Assembly: GCF_001431415.1 (NCBI RefSeq)
Contig: NZ_LDJI01000009.1
Span: forward strand, 145,863-209,862
Direction of reading: 5' to 3'
Origin: Stenotrophomonas humi
GTDB lineage: Bacteria > Pseudomonadota > Gammaproteobacteria > Xanthomonadales > Xanthomonadaceae
DNA: 64,000 nucleotides
Shown here: positions 7,901 through 14,096 of the stretch, in pieces
How the letters are laid out: each line of letters starts with the position of its first letter
Position numbering within the stretch: the first letter of the stretch is position 1
Translations under genes and position numbers: made by a program
Notes under the pieces: generated by a model
What the model was told of the DNA's origin: nothing
What the model saw: only the letters and a program-made list of their open reading frames with translations
Database searches by the model: none

Positions 7901-7975
7901 TGGAGCCGCCCGTGGGATTTGAACCCACAGCCTGCTGTTTACAAAACAGCTGCTCTGCCGTTGAGCTAGAGCGGC
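7901..7975 (-). tRNA. tRNA-Thr(TGT)
   Basis: Well-paired cloverleaf: acceptor GCCGCTC/GGGCGGC, anticodon stem GCTGT/ACAGC with loop TTTGTAA (anticodon TGT), T-arm GTGGG-TTCAAAT-CCCAC, and encoded CCA. It is the best-formed tRNA of the prophage. Confidence 0.93.
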
Positions 7976-7989
7976 GAGCCTCATAACGC

Positions 7990-8011
7990 AAAAGCCCCGG
8001 GAGTCCGGGGC
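7990..8011 (-). terminator. Intrinsic terminator before the late tRNA/lysis operon (tR'-like)
   Basis: On the minus strand a 7-bp stem GCCCCGG/CCGGGGC with a 4-nt loop is followed by TTTT. It lies only about 15 nt beyond a likely -10 box and upstream of all late genes, the arrangement of lambda pR'-tR', in which a Q-type antiterminator is needed to reach the late operon. Confidence 0.8.
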
Positions 8012-8025
8012 ATTGTTCGCGCGCG

Positions 8026-8031
8026 ATATTA
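8026..8031 (-). promoter_or_regulatory. Possible late promoter -10 box
   Basis: TAATAT on the minus strand lies 38 bp downstream of the Q-like gene's stop and just upstream of the terminator. No good -35 is seen at normal spacing, which is not unusual for late promoters. A 7-bp dyad (TCGCGGT/ACCGCGA) starts directly after the Q-like stop codon. Confidence 0.35.
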
Positions 8032-8069
8032 GTACGGTAGGCCCTTTCCCTCGCGGTCGTCCACCGCGA

Positions 8070-8678
8070 TTAGGCTGCATCCTTTCTGAGTGCGCGCATG
8101 ATCTCCCTTGCAGAAGCATGTCGGGAATCAACGATTGCCGAATAGAGCCAGTCGTAGACCTTCGCCCAACTCTGCCGGTATGCAGACTCGCCCACCCCAA
8201 TGGACTTGGCGATCTCCACGTTTGTGGGCTTCTTGTTGGCCAGTAGATCCCTGAGAAGCACCTCACTCAGCGCATCCAGCCTGCTATGCAGGTTGTCCGG
8301 CCAACTATTGAGACCTGCCACGTACGACTTACCCTCCAGCGTGCTGATGTGCCGCTTACAGGACTCGCTGCGATCCCTGTTGCGCTGAGCCAGAAGCTTT
8401 GCCATCTCGTGGCTGATCGCAGCAGTTGCCATCTCGTCCTTCCGGCGCCGCCACTCTGCCGCAGCCATCGCATAGATCAGCCCGCACGCCTTGTCGATCT
8501 CGCGCTGCCCCACGGCTGGCAAGTACATCAACTCGATGACTGCTCGACCAATGGTCGGCGAGGCAAACCCGAGTCCGGCCGCAATGTCTTGGTCGGTCAG
8601 CTCCGGAATGCCCCCGCGCCCCGTGTCCAGCCGGATCGTCTTTGGCCCAAGCCGGGACAGAATCTCCAAATCAGCCAT
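8070..8678 (-). CDS. Q-like late antiterminator candidate
   Basis: The 202-residue protein starts at ATG 8678. It is helical, with a central part rich in Ala, Glu and Arg and a C-terminal helix-turn-helix-like stretch ([20 protein letters not shown]). No sequence motif identifies it. The inference comes from place: last gene of the leftward early operon, after RusA, immediately before a promoter followed by an intrinsic terminator and then the late genes, as for lambda Q. A general DNA-binding regulator is the alternative. Confidence 0.5.
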   Translation of the reverse strand: MADLEILSRLGPKTIRLDTGRGGIPELTDQDIAAGLGFASPTIGRAVIELMYLPAVGQREIDKACGLIYAMAAAEWRRRKDEMATAAISHEMAKLLAQRNRDRSESCKRHISTLEGKSYVAGLNSWPDNLHSRLDALSEVLLRDLLANKKPTNVEIAKSIGVGESAYRQSWAKVYDWLYSAIVDSRHASAREIMRALRKDAA

Positions 8679-9063
8679 TGCCCACCCCCTCGTTAGCGGC
8701 GGTCGGCCCGCCAGTGATTCGGAACACCACTTCGCCACCCTTGCGCGGCGTTTCGCGCACGTAGGGGTGACTCACAAACCTCTTGTCATCGATGCCCAGT
8801 GCGTCGGCGATTCCGTCGCGGTACGCCTTGCAACGCGCCAGCATGTTGTCGTCGTCAGGTAGGCGACGCGTCGGCGGGTAGAAGTCGATCCATAGGTGCA
8901 GGCGGCCATCGGGCAACACATGGCCGGCAGTCCAGCCAGATGCCATCGCCTCAAACTTCGACAGCTCGCGAGCAGCGGCAGACGCCTTCGCCTTGCGCGC
9001 CCAGTGAACCCGACCGTTCGGCGACAAGTCTTTGTGGGGCCACGGCAGAACCAGGTCTTTCAT
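8671..9063 (-). CDS. RusA-type Holliday junction resolvase
   Basis: The 130-residue protein begins [18 protein letters not shown]; PWPHKxLSPNxRxHW is typical of RusA. The acidic cluster [24 protein letters not shown] supplies the metal-binding Asp residues (about 70-72 and 82). It resolves branched DNA made during phage replication and recombination before packaging. It overlaps the Q-like gene by 8 nt and the upstream HTH gene by 4 nt. Confidence 0.9.
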   Translation of the reverse strand: MKDLVLPWPHKDLSPNGRVHWARKAKASAAARELSKFEAMASGWTAGHVLPDGRLHLWIDFYPPTRRLPDDDNMLARCKAYRDGIADALGIDDKRFVSHPYVRETPRKGGEVVFRITGGPTAANEGVGNG

Positions 9064-9260
9064 GCGATCCCCCTTGCGTCTTTCATTGCCCGAATCCACC
9101 GGTATGCCGTGGCGCGATTCATCCCGTATGCCTCCACCAGTTCCTGCCAAGTCGGAAGCCTGCTGGGCCAGCGATGAGCGGCACGGAATGCCATCTCAAT
9201 CGTCACGCTGGTGTAGTGGCGCGGCCCGCCCTTCTCTTCTGTCCAAGGCTGGGCACTCAT
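9060..9260 (-). CDS. Small helix-turn-helix protein
   Basis: The 66-residue protein has a C-terminal helix-turn-helix, [20 protein letters not shown], followed by [10 protein letters not shown], so it probably binds DNA. It is coupled by 4-nt overlaps to RusA downstream and the DUF1364 gene upstream. Small HTH proteins at this place are common in lambdoid nin regions; the target is unknown. Confidence 0.75.
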   Translation of the reverse strand: MSAQPWTEEKGGPRHYTSVTIEMAFRAAHRWPSRLPTWQELVEAYGMNRATAYRWIRAMKDARGIA

Positions 9261-9556
9261 TTCCTCACCCCGATGATTCCTGCATCAAACAGCTGCGGCA
9301 GGTACAGGCCAAATGCCCTGTCCCACTCCGCGAACTTCAGCTCACGATCCATCGACCGGCCTTGATCCAGCTCCCGGTGACAGGAGCGGCAGGCCGGGAT
9401 GTGGAAACAGTCGTGGGCCTTGAGCGCCCCACCCTTCCCGTGCTTGGATTGGTTGCTATGGGCTGGCTCACCCGCCCCACCCTCGCAGCCAGGGAAGCGC
9501 AACATGCAGCCGAACTGATACGAGGCGTCGAGCAACTTTCGGTCGCGGTAGTTCAT
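9257..9556 (-). CDS. DUF1364-like HNH-type nuclease domain protein
   Basis: The 99-residue protein has the layout of DUF1364: a Cys pair in FGCMLRFPGCEGG, EPAHSNQSKHGKG, and a second zinc motif FHIPACRSCHRELDQG. The paired cysteines and the His residues resemble a zinc-stabilised HNH nuclease. DUF1364 proteins sit in nin regions of lambdoid phages next to NinB, as here. Confidence 0.75.
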   Translation of the reverse strand: MNYRDRKLLDASYQFGCMLRFPGCEGGAGEPAHSNQSKHGKGGALKAHDCFHIPACRSCHRELDQGRSMDRELKFAEWDRAFGLYLPQLFDAGIIGVRK

Positions 9557-9993
9557 GCCGCCACCGCCTTGTATTCGCTGTTCGGGTCCGGAATAAACAG
9601 ACCGGCCTGAGCCGCCGTCCGCTGCACGTGCTCCACGAACTCCCAGAACGCGCGGTCGTCCAGCTTGTCGGCATTGCCGTGCTCGTCCTTGGTTGTGGTG
9701 CGGAACGGCTTCTGCTCAATGCGCCCGCCAGGAAGCTGGCGATTCACCCAGCCGAAATGCTCACCACACATCCACTCATGGATTTCTTCGGCGCTGAATC
9801 CCATCTGCGGCGCCAGCAGTGCGTAGGCCACGCCGAACAGGTAGCGGTTCTGCGGGTCGGTACGCTCGGGCCGGGCAACGCTGACCTTCACGTTCACAGG
9901 CTTGCCGGGGTGCGCGCCGAGCAGGAATTTCAGCACCTGCTCCACCATGCGCTCCCGATTCTTCGGCGGGAGGGTGATGACGTTAATGGTCAT
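9553..9993 (-). CDS. NinB-like recombination protein
   Basis: The 146-residue protein contains RTDPQNRYLFGVAYALLAPQ and the downstream WMCGEHFGW and ADKLDDRAFWEFVEHVQRTAAQ, which match the NinB family (lambda Orf). NinB binds single-stranded DNA and replaces host RecFOR functions in recombination. It lies in a run of genes overlapping by 4 nt each. Confidence 0.88.
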   Translation of the reverse strand: MTINVITLPPKNRERMVEQVLKFLLGAHPGKPVNVKVSVARPERTDPQNRYLFGVAYALLAPQMGFSAEEIHEWMCGEHFGWVNRQLPGGRIEQKPFRTTTKDEHGNADKLDDRAFWEFVEHVQRTAAQAGLFIPDPNSEYKAVAA

Positions 9994-10241
9994 GATTCGC
10001 TCCCGGTGCTACTTGCCCCGGCTATCGCTCGCTGCACCCGAATCGCGTGTTCGCGGGTTGGGAAGCACAGCGCGACAATCGCATCGCCACGGCTTTCCGC
10101 ACTGACAGACGTGCCAGAGACCACTTCACCTACCGCATCACAGATGACCACGGCAAAACAGCCTTCCTTGTTTGACGCAACACTGGCGACATACCGCCCC
10201 TCACCGAAGACAAGGGCCGGGATCAAGTCAGACATACTCAT
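9990..10241 (-). CDS. Small phage protein, unknown
   Basis: The 83-residue protein starts at ATG 10241, overlapping the upstream gene by 4 nt. Its core FAVVICDAVGEVV...AESRGDAIVALCF looks alpha-beta and resembles the core of the 66-residue protein at 10833-11033 (AAVVIADSRGEAAILL). The pair may be paralogues. Function unknown. Confidence 0.65.
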   Translation of the reverse strand: MSMSDLIPALVFGEGRYVASVASNKEGCFAVVICDAVGEVVSGTSVSAESRGDAIVALCFPTREHAIRVQRAIAGASSTGSES

Positions 10242-10831
10242 ACCCCACCCTCCGAGCGGGCGGCGTCGATGGCATCACGAATGCTCGGACGCCACGCTGC
10301 AGGGTCTGCGAATGCCGTGATGGCCACCATTTCCTTGTGACCGCCGTCCTCCGGCACGGGCGACGTTCCGGAATCGCAGTAGGCCCAGCGTCCATCGTCG
10401 TCATTGACGATTGCAGGAGCGCAGCCCTCGGCCATCTGCTGATCCAGCCAGTTGAGTCGCTCCGCATCAGCCACGGCGGCATCCCGCTCTGCCTCGGCCT
10501 GTTCAGTCCTTGATTTCAAAGCTGCGTGAACGCGATCACTAAACCGCTCACCAGTTAGCTTGTCGTACTTCTTCTGCAATGTATCCCGCTCTGCCTCGGC
10601 CTTGCGCTTCGCCTTCTCCGCCTGCCACTCACGACTCAAGTAGTCGTCGCGCTGTCGCTCCAACTCAATCATGCGTTCACGCAGCGATGCCGCATCTGCC
10701 GTCAGGCGGTCGATGTGGGCCAACAGTTCGCGGACATCGTCCATCTGCACGATTCCCACTGCGCTATCCAGCCCCCAGCGAACACGCTCAATCGCACCCG
10801 GCAACACCGGCTTGATCTCGTTCTCGCTCAT
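10238..10831 (-). CDS. Coiled-coil phage protein
   Basis: The 197-residue protein starts at ATG 10831, one base after the stop of the upstream gene. Residues about 30-120 form a long charged coiled coil (ERMIELERQRDDYLSREWQ onward); the C-terminal 60 residues carry DAERLNWLDQQMAEGCAP, a widely shared phage module found at the end of several unrelated early proteins. The combination suggests a modular accessory protein. No enzymatic motif. Confidence 0.7.
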   Translation of the reverse strand: MSENEIKPVLPGAIERVRWGLDSAVGIVQMDDVRELLAHIDRLTADAASLRERMIELERQRDDYLSREWQAEKAKRKAEAERDTLQKKYDKLTGERFSDRVHAALKSRTEQAEAERDAAVADAERLNWLDQQMAEGCAPAIVNDDDGRWAYCDSGTSPVPEDGGHKEMVAITAFADPAAWRPSIRDAIDAARSEGGV

Positions 10832-10832
10832 G

Positions 10833-11033
10833 TCAGTAGTCCCCATTGCTGAGAATCGCAACGCCGGATGTCAGCTCGTCCATCTCTTGTGGGCTGACCC
10901 GTTGCGCAAGGCCAACCGAACGCAGCATGTCTTCAAGAAGGATTGCCGCTTCGCCACGGCTATCTGCGATTACAACTGCAGCGGTTGGCACCGGCCAAAG
11001 GCCCTTGAAACTCTTGTTGGTGAAGACCTTCAT
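10833..11033 (-). CDS. Small phage protein, unknown
   Basis: The 66-residue product begins MKVFTNKSFKGLWPV and has a central hydrophobic strand (TAAVVIADSRGEAA) followed by a helix. Start overlaps the preceding frame by 4 nt. It resembles the core of the protein at 9990-10241. Function unknown. Confidence 0.65.
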   Translation of the reverse strand: MKVFTNKSFKGLWPVPTAAVVIADSRGEAAILLEDMLRSVGLAQRVSPQEMDELTSGVAILSNGDY

Positions 11034-11320
11034 CGCCTAATCTCCCTATCCCGTTCGTTCCAGCCCGCTCGCCAATCGGCGCGTAGCTGGCCCGCTTCTG
11101 TTGTGATTCCGTAGAGCGGACAGCTACCGATGCCCCGCCCTGCTTCTCTGGCCCAGCGCCCGAATTGGTGCGGGGGGATTACGCCGCCTGCGTCAGGTGC
11201 AAAGGCTCCGGTCGCCGTGACTCCATCGCCCTGGCGTAAAGCACCTTGGCCCGATGCATCAGCGCCACTGCGCAACCCACCGGAATCTGCATAGCGACCG
11301 CGATCTCGTTTGCGTTGCAT
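11030..11320 (-). CDS. Rmf/CrpP-like small protein (start uncertain)
   Basis: The C-terminal 48 residues, ending at 11030, contain FGRWAREAGRGIGSCPLYG and WRAGWNERDREIRR. This matches the ribosome modulation factor/CrpP pattern: Gly-rich start, a Cys/Asn-Pro-Tyr-like turn and a final WxxGW helix. The long frame to ATG 11320 overlaps the upstream gene by 142 nt and its extra N-terminus is unlike a protein, so the true start is probably near 11180, perhaps a rare ATC codon (11180-11178) or a TTG farther up. Rmf dimerises idle ribosomes; CrpP relatives modify antibiotics; the phage role is unknown. Confidence 0.5.
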   Translation of the reverse strand: MQRKRDRGRYADSGGLRSGADASGQGALRQGDGVTATGAFAPDAGGVIPPHQFGRWAREAGRGIGSCPLYGITTEAGQLRADWRAGWNERDREIRR

Positions 11321-11373
11321 CCCTCACACTCCAGTCGGAACACGTCCACGTCGGTTAGTGCGATGCGGTCCAT
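11179..11373 (-). CDS. Sigma-70 region 4-like HTH protein
   Basis: The 64-residue protein starts at ATG 11373, overlapping the preceding gene's stop. It reads as a compact helix-turn-helix (ALTDVDVFRLECEGCNANEI then AVAMQIPVGCAVALMHRAK), the layout of sigma-factor region 4 and LuxR-type DNA-binding heads. It may regulate early transcription. No other domain is present. Confidence 0.7.
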   Translation of the reverse strand: MDRIALTDVDVFRLECEGCNANEIAVAMQIPVGCAVALMHRAKVLYARAMESRRPEPLHLTQAA

Positions 11374-11726
11374 TAGTGCTGCCTCCCGCCGAGGAACTCG
11401 GCCAACTCGGCGGCGGCACGCTGGGCGCGCTCTGGATTTGCTTTGATCGGCTGCTTGGTCAGCGCCAGTTGTTCGCGCGGCGGCATCGCTTCCATGAAGT
11501 CCGCAGGCGACGGCCACATGCGCCGGCCCTTCATCAAGTTGGTGAAGGCCTTGCGGAAGCGTGGCGTGTCCAGCTGCTGGTCCCACACGCGCTCATCGGT
11601 AATCGCCCGATGCCAGCCCATCGCCGTCCCAGCGATCATGTCCGCTGCCGGCGTCCGATCCAGACTCAAGCAAAGCAGCTGGCTCAGGCCGTCCAGAATT
11701 TCGTCGTGAATCCAGTTGGTTTCCAT
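11373..11726 (-). CDS. Conserved phage protein beside replication gene
   Basis: The 117-residue protein starts at ATG 11726 and overlaps the end of the O-like gene by 134 nt in another frame. The middle FRKAFTNLMKGRRMWPSPADFMEAMPPR is a recurrent phage motif, downstream of replication initiators. The position is that of a helicase loader or partner, but no ATPase motif is seen. Function is unknown. Confidence 0.7.
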   Translation of the reverse strand: METNWIHDEILDGLSQLLCLSLDRTPAADMIAGTAMGWHRAITDERVWDQQLDTPRFRKAFTNLMKGRRMWPSPADFMEAMPPREQLALTKQPIKANPERAQRAAAELAEFLGGRQH

Positions 11727-12468
11727 GCTTCATGCCCTGCAGTTGTTGGATTGCGGATAGGGTCTTGCTCGGCGGCGATGACGTGGGACTGACACGCGTC
11801 AGTGCTGGGCCTGCTCGCTCGTTCGGCTTGAGCCAATCGGCCTGCAACCCCTGGGAACCACGGGCGCACCAGACAGCGAGGAATGCGTCGAAGGTCATCC
11901 CGGCCTTGCCGGATTCGCTGCGGGCCTGCTTGACGACCGTCTCGGTCACCGGGGCCTTCTTCGCCTTGCGCAGGGCAAGCCAGTCAGACCACGTCTGCGG
12001 GTTCACGTCATCGGGGCAAGGGAGCGCGTCAGCGCGTTGCTTCTTTGTTGCTTTACTTACGGTTCTTGATGGTTCTTGACGGTTAGTGTCCGCCTGCCGG
12101 ACTTCGTCGTCCGTCTCCCGGACTTCGTTATCCGCCTGCCGTACTAGTTCGCCGTCAGATGAACTAGTACGTTTCCCGGACTGGTTGTTCTGGCGGACTA
12201 GTTTTTCTGGATCAAAATTGGCCGGGGTCAGCACGTAAAAGGTGCGATAACGGTCACTGCGATCCGCCTTGACCAGCCCCACCGACTCAAGCCACTTGAT
12301 CGCCTCAATGACCGCTGTGCGACCAAAGCAAGTGCGCTCGGCAATCGTCGTCAGAGACGGCCAGCACTCGCCGTGGTCGTTCGCGTTATCGGCGAGCGAG
12401 ATCAGTACCGCCTTAGCCGTAGGCGGCATCTGGAGCTTCCAGCAGGCGGACATGATCTGAGTGGACAT
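11593..12468 (-). CDS. O-type replication initiation protein
   Basis: The 291-residue protein has an N-terminal winged-helix DNA-binding domain (residues about 10-85, TAKAVLISLADNANDHG, TTIAERTCFGRTAVIEAIKW, LESVGLV). A linker of seven-residue repeats follows, then PQTWSDWLALRKAKKAPVTE and a C-terminal helix. This is the plan of lambda O-like proteins, which bind iterons located inside their own gene. Direct repeats at 12088-12150 fit this. A 3-nt gap separates it from a small upstream frame. Confidence 0.85.
   Translation of the reverse strand: MSTQIMSACWKLQMPPTAKAVLISLADNANDHGECWPSLTTIAERTCFGRTAVIEAIKWLESVGLVKADRSDRYRTFYVLTPANFDPEKLVRQNNQSGKRTSSSDGELVRQADNEVRETDDEVRQADTNRQEPSRTVSKATKKQRADALPCPDDVNPQTWSDWLALRKAKKAPVTETVVKQARSESGKAGMTFDAFLAVWCARGSQGLQADWLKPNERAGPALTRVSPTSSPPSKTLSAIQQLQGMKHGNQLDSRRNSGRPEPAALLESGSDAGSGHDRWDGDGLASGDYR
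12088..12150. repeat. Three 21-bp direct repeats in the O gene (candidate replication origin)
   Basis: Three consecutive units, starting at 12088, 12109 and 12130, share the pattern GTCCGCCTGCCGGACTTCGT with a few changes. Read as protein on the minus strand they give seven-residue repeats VRQADNE, VRETDDE and VRQADTN. Iterons in the middle of the initiator gene are the lambda-type origin arrangement. A further palindromic ACTAGT pair lies at 12145-12170. Confidence 0.7.
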
Positions 12469-12471
12469 GCG

Positions 12472-12591
12472 TCAGGCCTTGATCGGACGGGCTGCGACCG
12501 GAATCACTCGGTCAGCGCGGGCCTTGTCCGTTCCCTGCTTGAGCCAGCCAGGATTGAACGCACGCCACGGATGGGATTTCTTCGGGCTCAC
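12472..12591 (-). CDS. Small basic protein between CII-like and O-like genes
   Basis: A 39-residue frame starts with GTG at 12591, overlapping the stop of the CII-like gene (GTGA), and ends 3 nt before the O-like ATG. It encodes a basic peptide beginning SPKKSHPWRAFNPGWLKQG. The exact fit between neighbours supports a real gene; the size leaves it uncertain. Confidence 0.5.
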   Translation of the reverse strand: MSPKKSHPWRAFNPGWLKQGTDKARADRVIPVAARPIKA

Positions 12592-12956
12592 GGCCACTTC
12601 ACTCCCAGCTTTGCAGCCAACGGAGTCATGACCGCAGCAAGTGCTGCGAACTGAGCGATTGCCTCAGCGTGCTGGGCATCCGGGCAGGTCATGTACTTTT
12701 CGATCAGGTAGTGGATGGGCGAGATATCGCGCGTCTCTTTCAGATAGCGCTCCAGCTCATCGATGGTCATGCCTCGCGGCTTACCGCCGCTGTCACCGCC
12801 TGCAAGCTTCTCCGTCAACTTGGACGGGCTCAGGTCGAGCTTGCCCGCCACGGCAACCACGCCGCCATTGCGCTGCACCTGGACCAGCAACAACTCCCGC
12901 AGGCTGCGGGACGTTTGGGTAAGTCCGTCTTCGTATGTAATGTGTAGTGATCGCAT
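12588..12956 (-). CDS. CII-like phage regulatory protein
   Basis: The 122-residue protein starts at ATG 12956. Its core TSRSLRELLLVQVQRNGGVV and LSPSKLTEKLAGG forms a helix-turn-helix, followed by MTIDELERYLKETRDISPIHYLIEKY, the pattern of the phage CII/CP76 regulatory family. It is the second gene after Cro in the leftward operon, the lambda cII position, and would activate lysogeny or early genes. The exact family is inferred. Confidence 0.75.
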   Translation of the reverse strand: MRSLHITYEDGLTQTSRSLRELLLVQVQRNGGVVAVAGKLDLSPSKLTEKLAGGDSGGKPRGMTIDELERYLKETRDISPIHYLIEKYMTCPDAQHAEAIAQFAALAAVMTPLAAKLGVKWP

Positions 12957-12973
12957 TTCTGCCCCTTTGGTTA

Positions 12974-13005
12974 CTGGGGAATCCTTGGGACGACGTGTTC
13001 CCCAG
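12974..13005. promoter_or_regulatory. 8-bp inverted repeat between Cro and CII-like genes
   Basis: CTGGGGAA (12974-12981) and TTCCCCAG (12998-13005) are perfect complements with a 16-nt spacer, upstream of the CII-like start. In lambda this interval holds tR1. No U-tract follows, so a protein-binding dyad or a Rho-dependent site are alternatives. Confidence 0.45.
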
Positions 13006-13057
13006 AATTCCCCTCGTTGGTCCTGAAAATGGCCGCACCCCAACGGAGTGCAGCCAC

Positions 13058-13186
13058 ATGGATAAATCAGTCTTTGAAGCGGTCTCGGGCAACGTCACCG
13101 CGATCATTCGCGTACAGGGCGACGTCTACGCTTTGCGCATGGTTGATGGGCGCGCAGTGGTTCGACTGCTGCGGGCTGCGTGCTGA
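13058..13186 (+). CDS. Possible 42-aa protein antisense to the cro-cII interval
   Basis: The plus-strand frame (SVFEAVSGNVTAIIRVQGDV onward) has a protein-like alternating pattern, but it opposes the leftward operon and has a weak ribosome site. On the minus strand a 40-residue frame at 13067-13189 starts one base after the Cro stop (TGACATG), better fitting the operon. Only one is likely to be real. Confidence 0.3.
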   Translation: MDKSVFEAVSGNVTAIIRVQGDVYALRMVDGRAVVRLLRAAC

Positions 13187-13190
13187 CATG

Positions 13191-13418
13191 TCAGGCAGCC
13201 TTCCGCTTACGGCGCGGCGCAGGAGCCGGACCAAACACATCGGGACGGAGGTCGTGGCGAGAGACGCCGGTGGCGGCCTCGATGGCCAAACAGTGGTGTG
13301 CTGCGACCCTCAGCCGGCCTGTCACCCACTGAGAAATCAGGCTGGGATTGACCTTAAGGAGTCGGGCCAGAGCAACTTGACCGCCGATGGCGCTTACTGC
13401 TTGGGTGATCGTGTCCAT
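13191..13418 (-). CDS. Cro-like repressor
   Basis: The 75-residue protein has an HTH at residues about 4-40 (QAVSAIGGQVALARLLKVNP then SLISQWVTGR), as in Cro/YdaS-type regulators, and a basic tail (PRRKRKAA). It is divergent from the repressor gene and the first gene of the leftward operon, with its promoter overlapping operator sites. It would repress lysogenic transcription during lytic growth. Confidence 0.88.
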   Translation of the reverse strand: MDTITQAVSAIGGQVALARLLKVNPSLISQWVTGRLRVAAHHCLAIEAATGVSRHDLRPDVFGPAPAPRRKRKAA

Positions 13419-13424
13419 TGCGCA

Positions 13425-13453
13425 AACTTAGTACGCCTAAGCATGCCTGTCAA
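13425..13453 (-). promoter_or_regulatory. Leftward lytic promoter (pR-like)
   Basis: TTGACA (13448-13453) and TAAGTT (13425-13430) on the minus strand are separated by 17 bp. The -10 box overlaps operator 13427-13441 and the -35 overlaps operator 13452-13466. The rightward promoter at 15555-15583 has the same architecture. Confidence 0.75.
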
Positions 13454-13501
13454 TAGGTTTTCTAAGTGCATTGCGCGGACGGAGTCAATAGGCTTCCTAA
13501 C
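13427..13501. promoter_or_regulatory. Three repressor operators between cro and repressor genes
   Basis: Three 15-bp near-palindromes share the pattern (C/A)(T/A)TAG-N5-CTAA(G/C): 13427-13441 (CTTAG/CTAAG), 13452-13466 (AATAG/CTAAG) and 13487-13501 (AATAG/CTAAC). Starts are 25 and 35 bp apart. The last ends one base before the repressor ATG. The same motif recurs twice at 15542-15581. Confidence 0.8.
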
Positions 13502-13502
13502 T

Positions 13503-14096
13503 ATGGTCGCCCCTGTCTCCCCTGATCCCGAAAAGGCCCAAATCTCGGAACTGCTGAAGAAGCTGATCCGGGAGAGGGGCTATACCCATCAGTCGTTCTC
13601 AGACGCCATAGGGGTCAGCCCCGGGCTTGTCTCCCAATGGGCCACCAACAGGGGCGCCGTTCCGGCCGAGCGAGCAATGAAGGTCGCCACACTACTTGGC
13701 ACAAAGCCCGAAATCATCAGTCCGATATGGCGCGAATTGCGCGAGCAGTTCGTAGCTTCTCAGCCCCTGCGATTGGATGCTGCCACCATCACTGCCGCTG
13801 TCAGACTCGCCTCCGGCGCAGGCACTGGCGTTGGCCTATCTCATTTTGAACTAGAGACTGAGGACGACGCCGAGCTGTTCGCCCTGGCAATTGCGGAAGT
13901 CCTTGATGACCAGATCATCGAGGCCTCTGACAGCGATGTGCAGCGCTTTGCGCGCAAGCTTAAATCGCGAAAGGAGGGTGACGATGGACAGGTCGGAGCG
14001 GCTGGATCGAATGGCGGAACTGATAGCTCAGCGGGCCAAGCGAAAGCTGGGAATGCCAAGAGAGCTGCGGCTGGTCGGCAGCGAAAGCGCGCCTAA
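13503..14096 (+). CDS. Prophage repressor (HTH, no S24 peptidase domain)
   Basis: The 197-residue protein has an N-terminal helix-turn-helix (residues about 15-65: YTHQSFSDAIGVSPGLVSQW, then AERAMKVATLLG). The middle and C-terminal parts lack the Ser-Lys self-cleavage domain of LexA/CI, so induction would need another route. It starts at ATG 13503, with no Shine-Dalgarno, one base after an operator. The last 38 codons overlap the next gene in another frame. It is divergent from Cro and is the best candidate to bind the five operators. Confidence 0.85.
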   Translation: MVAPVSPDPEKAQISELLKKLIRERGYTHQSFSDAIGVSPGLVSQWATNRGAVPAERAMKVATLLGTKPEIISPIWRELREQFVASQPLRLDAATITAAVRLASGAGTGVGLSHFELETEDDAELFALAIAEVLDDQIIEASDSDVQRFARKLKSRKEGDDGQVGAAGSNGGTDSSAGQAKAGNAKRAAAGRQRKRA

